The notes under the pieces: generated by a model
Told to the model about the DNA's origin: nothing
The model's database searches: none
The model's input: the letters and a program-made list of their open reading frames with translations, nothing else
From: Trichomonas vaginalis G3
Lineage: Eukaryota > Parabasalia > Trichomonadida > Trichomonadidae
Assembly: GCF_026262505.1 (NCBI RefSeq)
Contig: NC_067207.1
Coordinates: 29,914,082 to 29,978,081 of the forward strand
Direction of reading: 5' to 3'
DNA: 64,000 nucleotides
Program-made: the position numbers and the translations under genes
Shown here: positions 1-10,058 of the stretch, one piece after another
How the letters are laid out: each line of letters begins with the position of its first letter
How positions within the stretch are numbered: the first letter of the stretch is position 1

Positions 1-1
1 A

Positions 2-364
2 TTAGGGCGAACAGCAAGACAGTGCAGAGAACGATTCAAAACATACCTTGCTCCTAATACCAAGAACACTGCATGGACTCCTGAAGAAGATGAATTGTTA
101 AAGAAATTAGTTCATCAATTTGGAAATCATTGGGCGCAATTTCGTGTATATTTCCCAGGAAAATCAGATAATAACATTAAGAATCGCTACAATTTTCATA
201 TCCAACCGATTCGTAAATCAAAATATCAGAATGTATCATTAGATGAGCCTGTTTTAGAAGTTACACAAGATGTACTTGATACTCCATTTGATATGCCAGC
301 AGAATCCATATTTGAATGGAATTTAATGAATGACGAAACTTATGAGCTCTTCTCAGCGGAATAA
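2..364 (+). CDS. Myb-like R2R3 DNA-binding protein, C-terminal part
   Basis: The reading frame is open from base 2, so the gene begins before the window. It encodes the end of one Myb repeat (ARQCRERF) followed by a complete second repeat starting WTPEEDELLKKLV, with the later conserved aromatic positions in GNHWAQF and the recognition-helix part KSDNNIKNRYNFH. A short acidic tail follows and the stop is TAA at 362-364. R2R3 Myb proteins act in the nucleus; in trichomonads small proteins of this kind regulate adhesin genes through Myb elements. The TTG near position 95 is not a start because homology continues upstream of it. Family call is firm; target genes cannot be inferred. Confidence 0.88.
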   Translation, partial: LGRTARQCRERFKTYLAPNTKNTAWTPEEDELLKKLVHQFGNHWAQFRVYFPGKSDNNIKNRYNFHIQPIRKSKYQNVSLDEPVLEVTQDVLDTPFDMPAESIFEWNLMNDETYELFSAE

Positions 365-623
365 TATATCAAATTTTAGTTTATATGTTTTTTACTTTTT
401 GTATTGTTAAATAATCATTTCGATTTAAAATCCAAAATTTTTATCTCTAAATTTCGGACAATATATTTGTTTTATTGTATTATATTTCCAAAGTACACAC
501 TTGTTTGCGGAAAATATTTGATAAAAAATTTGGATTCTAATTGAAAAAAAAATCTTAAAAAATTAAGATAAATTATCATAAACATTTTTAAAAACAAACA
601 AATATATACTGAAATTGATAATC

Positions 624-2117
624 TCACATGTATGGTTTCATTTTCTGAAGACTTGGATTGAACATTACGTTATAAGAAGGCTTAGTCATATCCTGTCTGA
701 TGTTCCTATATTTGCCTGGGCCTGGTGTATCTTCTCCTTCCCTGTCAACATGAGCATTCTTTCCAATAAAGCCTCCTTTGATCTGGCCATCACGAGCAGT
801 ATTATATAGGTCTGGAGAAGGATCAGTACTAATTTTAACACCAGCATAAGAGTCCTCTGTAAATCTATTGGCCTTTCCAATTGTATTTTTAGCTTGAGAT
901 TTCGGACGAGTATTGTAAGCGGGTCCAGGAGAAACTGCAGTAGAGATAATATCACTGCGTTTACTCTTATCTTTAAATGCTGGAGAACCACGTCTAAGAG
1001 TCTCACGACGACGAATTGTATCTGAAATTGTGTAATTATATTGGCCAGGTGCAGGAGTATCTGGTATTTCGAATAATTCTCCACGAGCTGGTCCTTGAGC
1101 TGTTGATGAAGCTGCTCTACGAGTTGATTGCGCCCTTGATTCTGATCTATTAACGTTATAAAATCCTGGTCCTGGTGTATCGCTTCTAGTTTCTATTTTG
1201 CTTGATCCAAATCCGTTTCTTTGTCCTGGTTTGACTTTAATTCCGGTTGTGGTTTCATACTGACCAACACCTGGAGTTTGTGGATTGAAAAATGCAATCT
1301 CACGTTTTGCTCCTGATCCAAAGGCTCTCTTTTCTTGGGCAACATCGCACCATGGAACATGAGATATCATAGTTTCATTTTTATTTACTTCGCCTGTCCA
1401 CAACGGATCTTTAGAAGTTGGGAAGAAAGCCGGAGATTTTCCTTTCTTAACAACAATTTCAACTCCTGTTTCGTAGGAAGCCGGTCCAGGTATTCCGTTA
1501 TATACAACTGGCTCACGTTGTGGAGCACGACTTCTACCGAAATTGGCACATCTGCTTCCAGGACTTGCCTGGGGAGTAAGTGACGAACGATAATTTCTTG
1601 GTCTAATGAATAAATCCGTTTCTTGTTTTTCTACTTTTCTGCCAAAGTTCGACTCAGAGACATCAGCATCTCTATTAACCGATTGGTCACCGAGACCTGT
1701 AGGTAAGTCTCTTCGAGAATCATCTGCAGCGCTACGGATTCCCGTTGGATGAATCCATTGCGAAGGTTCTGTAGGTTTTGGTTTAATCCATTGATTCAAT
1801 TGTGAATAGTCTGCAGGCGAAGGTGTTTTTTCTGTATCAACAAAGTATTCTCTTTTAGATCCTAATGCAAAATCTCTTTTTGGAGCGGAACCTTTAACAA
1901 CAAATTGAGGTTCGTAGCATCCAGGTCCTATATCAACATTATCTGGTAAATTAAATAACTCACGACGAGTTGTTGAGCCGAATGGAATTTCTTGGGAGAT
2001 TGCTGAGCGAAGACGAGTTCTTTTTGCATTTGGATCATATGTACCTGGTCCAACATTTTCAGGTGTTTCACTATAATTTAACGCGACCACACGTTTTGAT
2101 GTAGATGTGATCGACAT
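624..2117 (-). CDS. STPGR/SHIPPO-repeat cytoskeletal protein
   Basis: This 497-residue protein has about ten spaced Pro-Gly-rich repeats of the sperm-tail PG-rich (STPGR, SHIPPO) type: GPGTYDP, GPGCYEP, GPASYE, PGVGQYE, PGPGFYN, PAPGQYN, PGPAYN, PSPDLYN, PGPGKYR. Between them are basic, Ser/Arg-rich linkers. Proteins with these repeats bind or decorate microtubules, for example in axonemes and cortical arrays. In a flagellate parasite with axostyle and pelta microtubules this role is plausible but inferred. The ATG at 2117 is the first in frame; no clear initiator motif lies just upstream. It is followed downstream of the Myb gene in convergent orientation. Confidence 0.85.
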   Translation of the reverse strand: MSITSTSKRVVALNYSETPENVGPGTYDPNAKRTRLRSAISQEIPFGSTTRRELFNLPDNVDIGPGCYEPQFVVKGSAPKRDFALGSKREYFVDTEKTPSPADYSQLNQWIKPKPTEPSQWIHPTGIRSAADDSRRDLPTGLGDQSVNRDADVSESNFGRKVEKQETDLFIRPRNYRSSLTPQASPGSRCANFGRSRAPQREPVVYNGIPGPASYETGVEIVVKKGKSPAFFPTSKDPLWTGEVNKNETMISHVPWCDVAQEKRAFGSGAKREIAFFNPQTPGVGQYETTTGIKVKPGQRNGFGSSKIETRSDTPGPGFYNVNRSESRAQSTRRAASSTAQGPARGELFEIPDTPAPGQYNYTISDTIRRRETLRRGSPAFKDKSKRSDIISTAVSPGPAYNTRPKSQAKNTIGKANRFTEDSYAGVKISTDPSPDLYNTARDGQIKGGFIGKNAHVDREGEDTPGPGKYRNIRQDMTKPSYNVMFNPSLQKMKPYM

Positions 2118-2276
2118 TTATAAATTTATAACAAAATTGTACGTTAATTTAAAATCTTATTAAATTTTGACAATTTACATGACAAAAAATGGAGTTCAAC
2201 AACAAAACAAACATAATTTTAATTGGAATGTGTTTTATATGTTGAAAAATATTCAAAATGTGAATAAAATAGATTT

Positions 2277-3353
2277 TTACATGAAAATTTGGTCAAACAA
2301 ATGATCAATTGTTTGATTATATATGCAATTCTTAACAACATTGTAACGGTAGTAATCACTTACGTGTTTCAGGCCTGATACACCCATTAGATCGCCATTC
2401 AAAGGTTGATCATCCGTAAGAAGCTTAATTGCTGGCGAAGCTCCAACAGTAGGAGGTAACATAACGAATCTGCCTAATCTTTTAACGAAAAATGTTGCAA
2501 TAGGATTCAAGTTGACGATTCCTGTTAAAACAACACCTGGATCAGCAGCAGCTACATAGATTTTGCGTTTTTGTAGATCTTCTGATAGTCTAAGTGTGGC
2601 AAACATCAAGGCCAACTTTGATCTGTAATAGACTGGAAGTTGAGAGTATTCTGATGAGCCACCATCGATGAGCATTGTCTTATCTAGCCATGTCCACATG
2701 TATGTAACAGAATCCATGTTGACAATGCGAGATTCTGGGGGCATCAGAGGTAAAAGTTTTAATGTAAGAAGAAGAGGGCCAATATAATTTGTTTCAAGCG
2801 TATTTTCGAATCCATCTGATGTTGTTCTAAAAGTATGTGTCATTGCTCCTGCATTATTCATTAATCTGATAATTTTTTCTCGTCTTGATAGTAAAATATT
2901 TCCAAAACGATTTATTGAATCTATAGATGAAACATCTAGTTCTAAAATTTCAATGTTAGTGTTTCCGGATTCTTTAATGAGTTTTTCTTTGGCTTCTTCT
3001 CCATTGGTAACATTACGGCAGCCAATAATCAAATGATATTGCTTTTTAGCAAGTTCTCGAGCGATTTCGAATCCCATCCCACGATTTCCACCAGTTAAAA
3101 CAGCTATTTCGTTGGATGAATTGCTGTAACTTATGTTCGAATTGATATATTCCTTATATCTATCAAGAGTTGACTCAGAGTTGTATGTTGGAGCTGCCAT
3201 ATACTTTTGTTCTGCAGATCTGAAATCATCACTCGATTGAATTGACTGAAACGCTCTATTTCGTTGATATTTTTCAGGAAAATCGAACGTAATAGAACTA
3301 TTATGGAATCTCCATAAATAGTTTGCCAGCACTTCATACCAGATGCTGATCAT
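2277..3353 (-). CDS. short-chain dehydrogenase/reductase (SDR)
   Basis: A 358-residue Rossmann-fold oxidoreductase. The cofactor loop TGGNRGMG is at residues 87-94, the NNAG motif at 166-169, and the catalytic YxxxK (YYRSK) at about 242-246 with a candidate catalytic Ser near 215. The order and spacing match the classical/extended SDR family, closest in style to retinol dehydrogenase or WW-domain oxidoreductase-like enzymes, which use NAD(P)(H) to oxidise or reduce carbonyls. Substrate cannot be read from sequence. About 80 residues precede the Rossmann core, longer than usual. The ATG at 3353 is supported by a TCATTTC initiator 12 nt upstream. Confidence 0.88.
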   Translation of the reverse strand: MISIWYEVLANYLWRFHNSSITFDFPEKYQRNRAFQSIQSSDDFRSAEQKYMAAPTYNSESTLDRYKEYINSNISYSNSSNEIAVLTGGNRGMGFEIARELAKKQYHLIIGCRNVTNGEEAKEKLIKESGNTNIEILELDVSSIDSINRFGNILLSRREKIIRLMNNAGAMTHTFRTTSDGFENTLETNYIGPLLLTLKLLPLMPPESRIVNMDSVTYMWTWLDKTMLIDGGSSEYSQLPVYYRSKLALMFATLRLSEDLQKRKIYVAAADPGVVLTGIVNLNPIATFFVKRLGRFVMLPPTVGASPAIKLLTDDQPLNGDLMGVSGLKHVSDYYRYNVVKNCIYNQTIDHLFDQIFM

Positions 3354-3360
3354 TTGTAGA

Positions 3361-3367
3361 GAAATGA
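3361..3367 (-). promoter_or_regulatory. initiator (Inr) of the SDR gene
   Basis: On the minus strand this reads TCATTTC, with the A of TCA 12 nt before the ATG at 3353. It fits the trichomonad initiator consensus TCA-Y-(T/A). Confidence 0.6.
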
Positions 3368-4215
3368 TTCGAAAATTTTTGGATCACGATCGCAAATTTT
3401 CGCAAAAAAAAATTGAGAACATTGATGAAAGGTGGGATATGCTCAGATGAACAAGAATTTAAATTTTTGATTCATAAAAACTTTTGATACAGAGTGAGTT
3501 AAAAAGACTTGAAATTATATGTCCATGTGGTTAACTTTAAATTTCAAGTTGTAAAATCTTAGAACGTTTGAATAATATAAAATTTCAAAATAAATAAGTG
3601 ATAAAAAAGCTTGTTTTATAATCCATTCGCTTTTGTATGGCATGCATAATAGTACCATAATTACCAGAAATTTCCAAAAAAATTTAAAAAAAGAAAAATA
3701 AATGGAATTTTTCTTGAATTTAAGAAGATTTCTTAGATTTTGAAAAAAATTTGGAAAAATTAAAACGAGTAATATGATCTATTTTTTGTAATCACTAAGA
3801 TTTATTCATAAAAATTAGGTCCGGCAAAATTTTTTAGAAAATAATTTTCCAAAAATTAATTAATTTTGTCAGAATTAAATGGCGAAATTACCGCATTCAA
3901 CATTTCAATACATAAATCCATAAATCAACATCTTATCAAATAATTCAAATGACCAAAAAATTAAAATCTTAAAGACAATTTAAAATTGAATAATTATGTC
4001 CTCTGATTCGCGGTTGGAATCATTTTTTGAAAATTTGAATAGTATTCATTTTATTCTGCCATGGTCCCTCATTTGAGAGCAATCAGCCAAGTTTTGGGAA
4101 AATAGATCAATATCATGTACTGAGTAAGATATTAAATTTTTCTTGATGTAAATCATTGAATATTTCGACGGTTAGAGCTCTGAAATATTGAAAGAAAACG
4201 CAAGACCATGGTTCT
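3368..4215. other. intergenic, no gene seen
   Basis: AT-rich sequence between the divergent SDR and EF-1alpha genes. I see no convincing reading frame, repeat or RNA gene. Confidence 0.5.
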
Positions 4216-4221
4216 TCATTT
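4216..4221 (+). promoter_or_regulatory. initiator (Inr) of EF-1alpha
   Basis: TCATTT with its A 12 nt upstream of the ATG at 4230. This matches the trichomonad Inr and fixes 4230, not the in-frame ATG at 4188, as the translation start. Confidence 0.7.
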
Positions 4222-4229
4222 TATTTCTC

Positions 4230-5543
4230 ATGGGTAAGGAGAAAGAGCACATCAATATTGTCGTTATCGGACACGTCGATGCTGGCAAGTCCACAACAAC
4301 AGGCCACCTCATCTACAAGTGCGGCGGTCTCGATAAGCGTAAACTCGCTGCCATCGAAAAGGAAGCTGAACAACTCGGCAAGTCCTCCTTCAAGTACGCC
4401 TTCGTTATGGACTCCCTCAAGGCTGAACGTGAGCGTGGTATCACAATCGATATCTCCCTCTGGAAGTTCGAAGGCCAGAAGTTCTCCTTCACAATCATCG
4501 ATGCCCCAGGACACCGTGACTTCATCAAGAACATGATCACAGGCACATCCCAGGCTGATGCTGCTATCCTTGTCATCGACTCCACACTCGGTGGTTTCGA
4601 AGCCGGTATCGCTGAACAAGGCCAGACACGTGAACACGCACTTCTTGCCTTCACACTCGGCATCAAGCAGGTCATTGTCGCCGTCAACAAGATGGATGAC
4701 AAGACAGTCAACTACAACAAGGCTCGTTTCGACGAAATCACAGCAGAAATGACACGCATCCTTACAGGCATCGGCTACAAGCCAGAAATGTTCCGCTTCG
4801 TCCCAATCTCCGGCTGGGCTGGCGACAACATGACAGAGAAGTCTCCAAACATGCCATGGTACAATGGCCCATACCTTCTTGAAGCCCTCGATTCCCTTCA
4901 ACCACCAAAGCGCCCATTCGACAAGCCACTTCGTCTTCCACTCCAGGATGTCTACAAGATCAACGGTATCGGTACAGTTCCAGTCGGCCGTGTCGAATCC
5001 GGCACAATGAAGCCAGGCATGATCGTTAACTTCGCCCCATCCACAGTTACAGCTGAAGTTAAGTCCATCGAAATGCACCACGAATCCCTTCCAGAGGCTC
5101 TTCCAGGTGACAACATCGGCTTCAACGTCAAGAACGTTTCCACAGCTGATGTCAAGCGTGGCTACGTCGTTGGTGATACAAAGCGTGACCCACCAGTCGA
5201 ATGCGCTTCCTTCACAGCTCAGATGATCATCTCCAACCACCCAGGCAAGATCCACGCCGGCTACCAGCCAGTTTTCGACTGCCACACAGCTCACATCGCC
5301 TGCAAGTTCGACAAGCTCATCCAGCGTATCGATCGTCGCCACGGCAAGAAGGCTACAGAGAACCCAGAATACATTCAGAAGGATGATGCCGCTATCGTCG
5401 AGGTTGTCCCATCCAAGCCACTCGTCGTTGAGTCCTTCCAGGAGTACCCACCACTCGGCCGTTTCGCCATCCGTGATATGAAGCAGACAGTCGCTGTCGG
5501 CGTTATCCGCTCCGTCAACAAGAAGCCAAATCCAATCAAGTAA
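4230..5543 (+). CDS. EF1A: translation elongation factor 1-alpha
   Basis: A 437-residue GTPase that delivers aminoacyl-tRNA to the ribosome. G1 is GHVDAGKS at residues 14-21, followed by GITID, DAPGH, NKMD and a G5-like SGW segment; domains II and III follow and the protein ends in a Lys/Pro-rich tail. Length is normal for the family. Start chosen at 4230 because homology begins at MGKEKEH and the initiator lies between 4188 and 4230, so the ATG at 4188 is upstream of transcription. Codons are strongly C-ending, unlike the AT-rich neighbours, as expected for a very highly expressed gene. The stop overlaps TAAA, the trichomonad poly(A) signal. Confidence 0.98.
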   Translation: MGKEKEHINIVVIGHVDAGKSTTTGHLIYKCGGLDKRKLAAIEKEAEQLGKSSFKYAFVMDSLKAERERGITIDISLWKFEGQKFSFTIIDAPGHRDFIKNMITGTSQADAAILVIDSTLGGFEAGIAEQGQTREHALLAFTLGIKQVIVAVNKMDDKTVNYNKARFDEITAEMTRILTGIGYKPEMFRFVPISGWAGDNMTEKSPNMPWYNGPYLLEALDSLQPPKRPFDKPLRLPLQDVYKINGIGTVPVGRVESGTMKPGMIVNFAPSTVTAEVKSIEMHHESLPEALPGDNIGFNVKNVSTADVKRGYVVGDTKRDPPVECASFTAQMIISNHPGKIHAGYQPVFDCHTAHIACKFDKLIQRIDRRHGKKATENPEYIQKDDAAIVEVVPSKPLVVESFQEYPPLGRFAIRDMKQTVAVGVIRSVNKKPNPIK

Positions 5544-5918
5544 ATTACCATAAAGATACATTATATTTCTAATACCAAATTATTTAATATTTTTTATAAG
5601 TTTTTTCCAAATCATCAACAATTAATATTCACTTTTAACAATTACTGTAATATTTGATTTTCTTTACTAATATATCATTCAAGAATCCTTGATGACTTAG
5701 TCAATCTTCATGATATCAATTTAGATTAAATTCATCTTATCTATTACTATACAATTAACAAAGAAAAATACTAATGATGTCTTCATTTAAAGGAAACATG
5801 ATAAGATATTAAAGGATTTTAATATTTTGAAACAACAATTGAAAATGAAGATAAAGATAAGGTAATAAGATATGAATCAAAAGAATGATACTGCTTAGGA
5901 TTGTTTTTCTATCAATAG
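5544..5918. other. EF-1alpha 3' flank, no gene seen
   Basis: AT-rich sequence between EF-1alpha and a decayed gene fragment. Nothing supportable is visible. Confidence 0.45.
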
Positions 5919-6224
5919 GATTGTGATTTAAATACTTATGTTGATCACTGCGTATTTTTAAATAACACTGCAGTATATATGTTTTATATTGAATTCGAAG
6001 GTTACACATTGACTATTACTGATTCATGTATTCAATCAAAATCAACAACAGGATCAGGAACTCTTAAATATAATGATGAAAAAATTAATTCTGATCTAAA
6101 TCAATTTTTCCATTTTTATACAGAATATTGTTACATAGAACCAAAACAAATCACAGTTTTATTGCCTTATTTTTCCAGATTTGCAGCAACTTCATCGAGC
6201 ATACTTCATAGTTCCAAAAGATAA
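5919..6224 (+). pseudogene. C-terminal fragment of a beta-helix-type surface protein gene
   Basis: The translated frame from 5919 resembles the C-terminal end of the protein encoded at 32114-33215: shared stretches include VDHCVFLNNTA, ITDSCIQSKS, SDLNQ and a Ser-Ser-Lys-Arg end just before the stop. No upstream exon or start is visible, so this is a truncated relic of a dispersed family rather than a gene. It ends where an unrelated minus-strand relic begins, suggesting a breakpoint near 6225. Function of the family is unknown; Cys/Asn-rich repeats in the longer copy suggest a beta-helix. Confidence 0.7.
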
Positions 6225-6850
6225 AGATGGAAAATATAGATAAATCCAGGAATCGAGTAAGAGAGCAAGAATTGTTTTTTCACTCCTCAAAATAGAGAGT
6301 TTACTTCTCAATGAACCGAAACCGAGATAACTAATGAACTGTTCCTCAATTGTCAGCCTTATGTCTTTGTCTTTCTGTCCTTGTGGAGACATGTCTGATA
6401 TCTGTCTGAACAAAGACCTTCCCCATCTACTCCATTCAAGGAGTTCTTCCTGTGATGACTGGAGACTTTCTTTGTCTCTCATAGTTCTCTCTGTCTGTGT
6501 CTGTATTCATTCGTTCTCTGACTGAATTGCACTGCACTTGTTATCGAGCTTTGCAATACATCTGAAAGATGTTTGTCTGTACCTTCAATACGTAAAACTT
6601 TTCTGAGGTATAATGCATCCTGTGTGACTTTCGCTGTTTCTGAATTGATAATTTCGCTGGCAAATCTGTATGCACTATCAATTAATTCTTCGTCATCTTC
6701 TGGTAAACTCTTGATATCGAAACCAGAGATTTTTGCAATTCCTTCTCTGAACTTGAAATAACCATCAAACTTTGATGATGAATTATTGAGAAATGCGATC
6801 TTATCTGAGTTATATGTCTTTAAGTCTTCGTTATTGATTGATAATGTTCG
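6225..6850 (-). pseudogene. decayed unidentified coding sequence
   Basis: On the minus strand 6850 to 6479 is open for about 123 codons without an ATG and looks coding: acidic, helical, with segments such as KFDGYFKFREG and LIDSAYRFASEI. It then continues in another frame (from 6482 to 6225) with SLQSSQEELLEWSRWG and similar. Together they look like one helical protein broken by at least one frameshift and lacking its 5' end. I do not recognise the family. Base composition is less AT-rich than the flanks, consistent with former coding use. Confidence 0.45.
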
Positions 6851-7018
6851 CTAAATTGAACTTTCAATTTAGATTTTTCTAAGTTAAATCGTATGTTTTC
6901 TTTAAATGATTAATTAAAATTATTCGATTTTTATTTTTCATCATTTCTTATTTTTCATTTCTTTTTTGAAAAGTTCAAAATTTAGATTGGAATAACTAAA
7001 TAAAAGTGACAAATTCCG

Positions 7019-9358
7019 ATGTCAATCTATTCACTTTCTCAGGTCTACGATTGGGAGTTTGACTCGGAATTTGACTCCATTGCAGTTGGAAAGAAGTATG
7101 TTTGGGGAACATTGAAGAATAAATCCTTGATTTTAATTGACAAAAGCAATTATAAAAAATTTACAATTATCCCATTATTACATAAATCACAAACACTTCC
7201 ACGATTGATATTAGATAGCTCTGGTGATAACTGTGCAATTTTATATCAAAATGGCGATGTTTTTCATGCGTCAAGTCAATTTACCACATTTACTGAATTA
7301 AAATATCCCAGAAGTTCTATAGCTACATGTGGAACATGGGTAGAACAAACTAACAAGACAAGTTTAATTCTTTGCACTCAAAGAGGAGAAGTTTTACAAA
7401 TTTTCTTGAAATCAATGAATAGATGCCAGTTCATATATGCGTTACCTAAACCAGAAGAAATCTATTCGATATCCATACAAACAGAGCCACAAGTTTTCAT
7501 TTTTCTCAAATTGAAAGATCGAATCATTTATTTTCACGGTACGGACTCATTAGAATTTGTATTTGCGTCAGGCGCAGCTAACCACAACTTCATGCTGCCT
7601 CCAAATACTCCTACAATCAGTAATTCTCTACTTACAACTTCTGAAGGCACAGAATACTGTAGATTGGTCACACCGTTCGCCAATGGTATTATGATCTTCG
7701 AAGCTGTAGGTTCTGAGAATAAAACTGTCACTTTTTCGCAAAATTTCATTGGATCGAATTCATCTGAGCGAATTACAGGATTAGAGATTCTCCAGTGGGG
7801 CGTCTTGGTTTGTTATAAGAGTAACATCACTTTTTATTCATTCCAAGGCGGTCAATGCCAAATTAATTTTCCTGATACTTTTTATTTGAAATACGAAGAC
7901 AAAGAGATCCTTATTTCCAATGGAATACAAATATGTGTGATATCTCTTAATAATTTTAGAGAACATATCGCAAGCGAAGCAATAGAAAAAGGAAATTACG
8001 TATTAGCTGAATATATTGGCCAAGGAGTGGTTGACGTTGATACATTATTGTTCAGAAAAATCCTTACAATGGACCCTGATGAAGGAGCAAAGGTAATTAT
8101 GAGCAAAAACTGGAATTTGGAAAATATTCTTTTGAAATTGAAAGAAAAACCACTTTTAGCCATTTCTGTTTTGAAATTATACGTAGAAAAAATTCCTAGA
8201 CACCTCTCCAAGCAAAGAACCCTTGTTCTTCATCTTATATTATCTTATTATTGTTTTTTGTATCCGAATTCGAAAGATGACATGGTAGAGTTCATTGTCA
8301 AGTACAAGAGATACATGATGTTCAATCAGACCCTCAAACAACTCCAAGAATTCGAGATTTCGGAAGGAATTGTCGCATTATGCGATCCGAAGTCCGAAAA
8401 AGAATCTCTATTGGAGTTATACATATCTAGAAGGGATATCTCGAAGATTTTCGAAATAATCAATCGAGAATACGATGAAAATTTTGTTTTGAAAATTTTA
8501 TTGCGAATTTTGCCTTTCGCTGACCAAGAGATTGCCAAATTCTTGTCTGCGAACACTGTTATAAGGAGCGCGTCTCTGATTCCCCTTTTATCAATAAATC
8601 CGGAGTTTGCGACAAAATCAATAAAATCAGATTTTCCAAATATAGATACGGACAATCTGTTGTATCTATCATACGCAAAGCTTGGCCAAGATGGTAAAAT
8701 TGTCCGCAAAATGACAAGAGGATACCCTGATTCTGCATTTTTACTAAGAACGTGCAAAAAGTACGGAATGACTGAATCTGTGTCGAGATTATGGCTGGAT
8801 ATGGGTAAAATAGAAAGGGCTATTGATGTTTCTTTCTCAAAAGGCAAAAAATTCGCAATTAATATTGCAAATGGATTATTTAACCAAGAAGAGAAGCAGA
8901 GAACATGGAAAAGGATACTACAGCTTGCAAATGAGGAAGATAAGATAGAAATGGTCAATAAAATCCTCGAAGAAAACATTTTTTCGTTTGAAGATATTAT
9001 TGAGTACGTAAATGGTTCAGAACTAACTGCAACGTACACGGATATGATATTAAAGGCAAGCGAAGACATTCAGAAGGAATCCGAGCCAGTTTCGTTTGAG
9101 AAATTTGATGAATCTCCAAAACATAGGAATATTTCAATAACTTTCAACACAGAATGTTGTTTATGTGGTCAGAAACTTGTTGGAACACAGTTTGTCTGCT
9201 ACCAATGTGGCCATTTCTGTCATTCTGATTGTGTCAAAGAATTTATCGACCATTTCACGGAAACAGGAGCAATTCTTGACTCATCGGATATCTCTGTAAC
9301 TGATTCATGTCCTGTATGTGGATTCCTCTCAATTTCTTCAATTATGGAACCATATTAA
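7019..9358 (+). CDS. VPS18: Vps18-like HOPS/CORVET subunit
   Basis: A 779-residue protein with the class C Vps layout: an N-terminal beta-propeller (about residues 1-320), a long alpha-helical clathrin-repeat-like solenoid (about 340-700) and a C-terminal RING-H2-like zinc domain (about 712-770) with CCLCG, CYQCGHFCHSDC and CPVCG. The propeller segment PRLILDSSGDNCAILYQNG and the RING favour Vps18/Pep3 over Vps11, though the two can be confused. It would act on endosomes and lysosomes as a core subunit of tethering complexes. The ATG at 7019 is the first in frame. Confidence 0.82.
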   Translation: MSIYSLSQVYDWEFDSEFDSIAVGKKYVWGTLKNKSLILIDKSNYKKFTIIPLLHKSQTLPRLILDSSGDNCAILYQNGDVFHASSQFTTFTELKYPRSSIATCGTWVEQTNKTSLILCTQRGEVLQIFLKSMNRCQFIYALPKPEEIYSISIQTEPQVFIFLKLKDRIIYFHGTDSLEFVFASGAANHNFMLPPNTPTISNSLLTTSEGTEYCRLVTPFANGIMIFEAVGSENKTVTFSQNFIGSNSSERITGLEILQWGVLVCYKSNITFYSFQGGQCQINFPDTFYLKYEDKEILISNGIQICVISLNNFREHIASEAIEKGNYVLAEYIGQGVVDVDTLLFRKILTMDPDEGAKVIMSKNWNLENILLKLKEKPLLAISVLKLYVEKIPRHLSKQRTLVLHLILSYYCFLYPNSKDDMVEFIVKYKRYMMFNQTLKQLQEFEISEGIVALCDPKSEKESLLELYISRRDISKIFEIINREYDENFVLKILLRILPFADQEIAKFLSANTVIRSASLIPLLSINPEFATKSIKSDFPNIDTDNLLYLSYAKLGQDGKIVRKMTRGYPDSAFLLRTCKKYGMTESVSRLWLDMGKIERAIDVSFSKGKKFAINIANGLFNQEEKQRTWKRILQLANEEDKIEMVNKILEENIFSFEDIIEYVNGSELTATYTDMILKASEDIQKESEPVSFEKFDESPKHRNISITFNTECCLCGQKLVGTQFVCYQCGHFCHSDCVKEFIDHFTETGAILDSSDISVTDSCPVCGFLSISSIMEPY

Positions 9359-9538
9359 ATTTAATATTATTGTTTTTTTGTTTTTTTATAAATATAATGT
9401 ATAAACTTTGTTTCGGTACACATTAATTTTATTTGCATTTCAATGAATATATAAGAAAATATTAAATTTATTACAAAATTATTCATTTGTTATTTGTTAT
9501 GAGGCAGCAACAGATGCAATGTATCAAATAGCTTCATC

Positions 9539-9700
9539 TCATTGAAAAATACTTTGGTTCTCATAATTCTTTCTATATTTCATGTCCATCCATAAATGCA
9601 TTGAATTTCCAAATGAACTTTATTGATTAAGATATTGTGAGAATGAACTCATTGGAAATTCGTATCTTTCTATAAATCCGTCGATGCAATACTTATCCAT
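9539..9700 (-). pseudogene. possible coding relic
   Basis: From an ATG at 9700 a 54-codon frame on the minus strand reads as a plausible protein (for example IERYEFPMSSFSQYL and LWMDMKYRKNYENQSIF) but is interrupted by one in-frame TAA after 26 codons and then ends. Codon content looks coding; I do not recognise the family. The flanks 9359-9538 and 9701-10058 show nothing else. Confidence 0.3.
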
Positions 9701-10058
9701 CTAAATTAGAAAAATGTTAATGATAATAATTTTCTACATGATGGGAACTATGGAAAATGAGTTAATCAATTATGAATAAAAGTTCATTATATAATCTCAT
9801 ATTGGCATCAGCAAAGAAGCAAAGAATATTGATATTAAAACAACATTCTTAGTTCTTATTAAGCAAATCATCAATGGAATAAAAATGAGTAAACATCAGT
9901 GAAATCATTTCATAAGCTAAATAGCTAAGGAAAAAAATTGTGCTGATGCCAAGAAGTAATTATTCCTATATCCGAGAAAAATCATTATAGAAAATTAACT
10001 AACACAAATAAATTTTATATATAAAACACAAACTAACAAATAAAAAATATTAAAAAAG

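Noticed and set aside
4188-4229. Upstream in-frame ATG of EF-1alpha
   Set aside because: The added 14 residues are not in the family and the initiator lies downstream of this ATG.
4221-5561. 446-codon open frame antisense to EF-1alpha
   Set aside because: It is the mirror of a strongly codon-biased gene; composition (Trp/Cys/Asp-rich) is not protein-like and it lacks a start signal.
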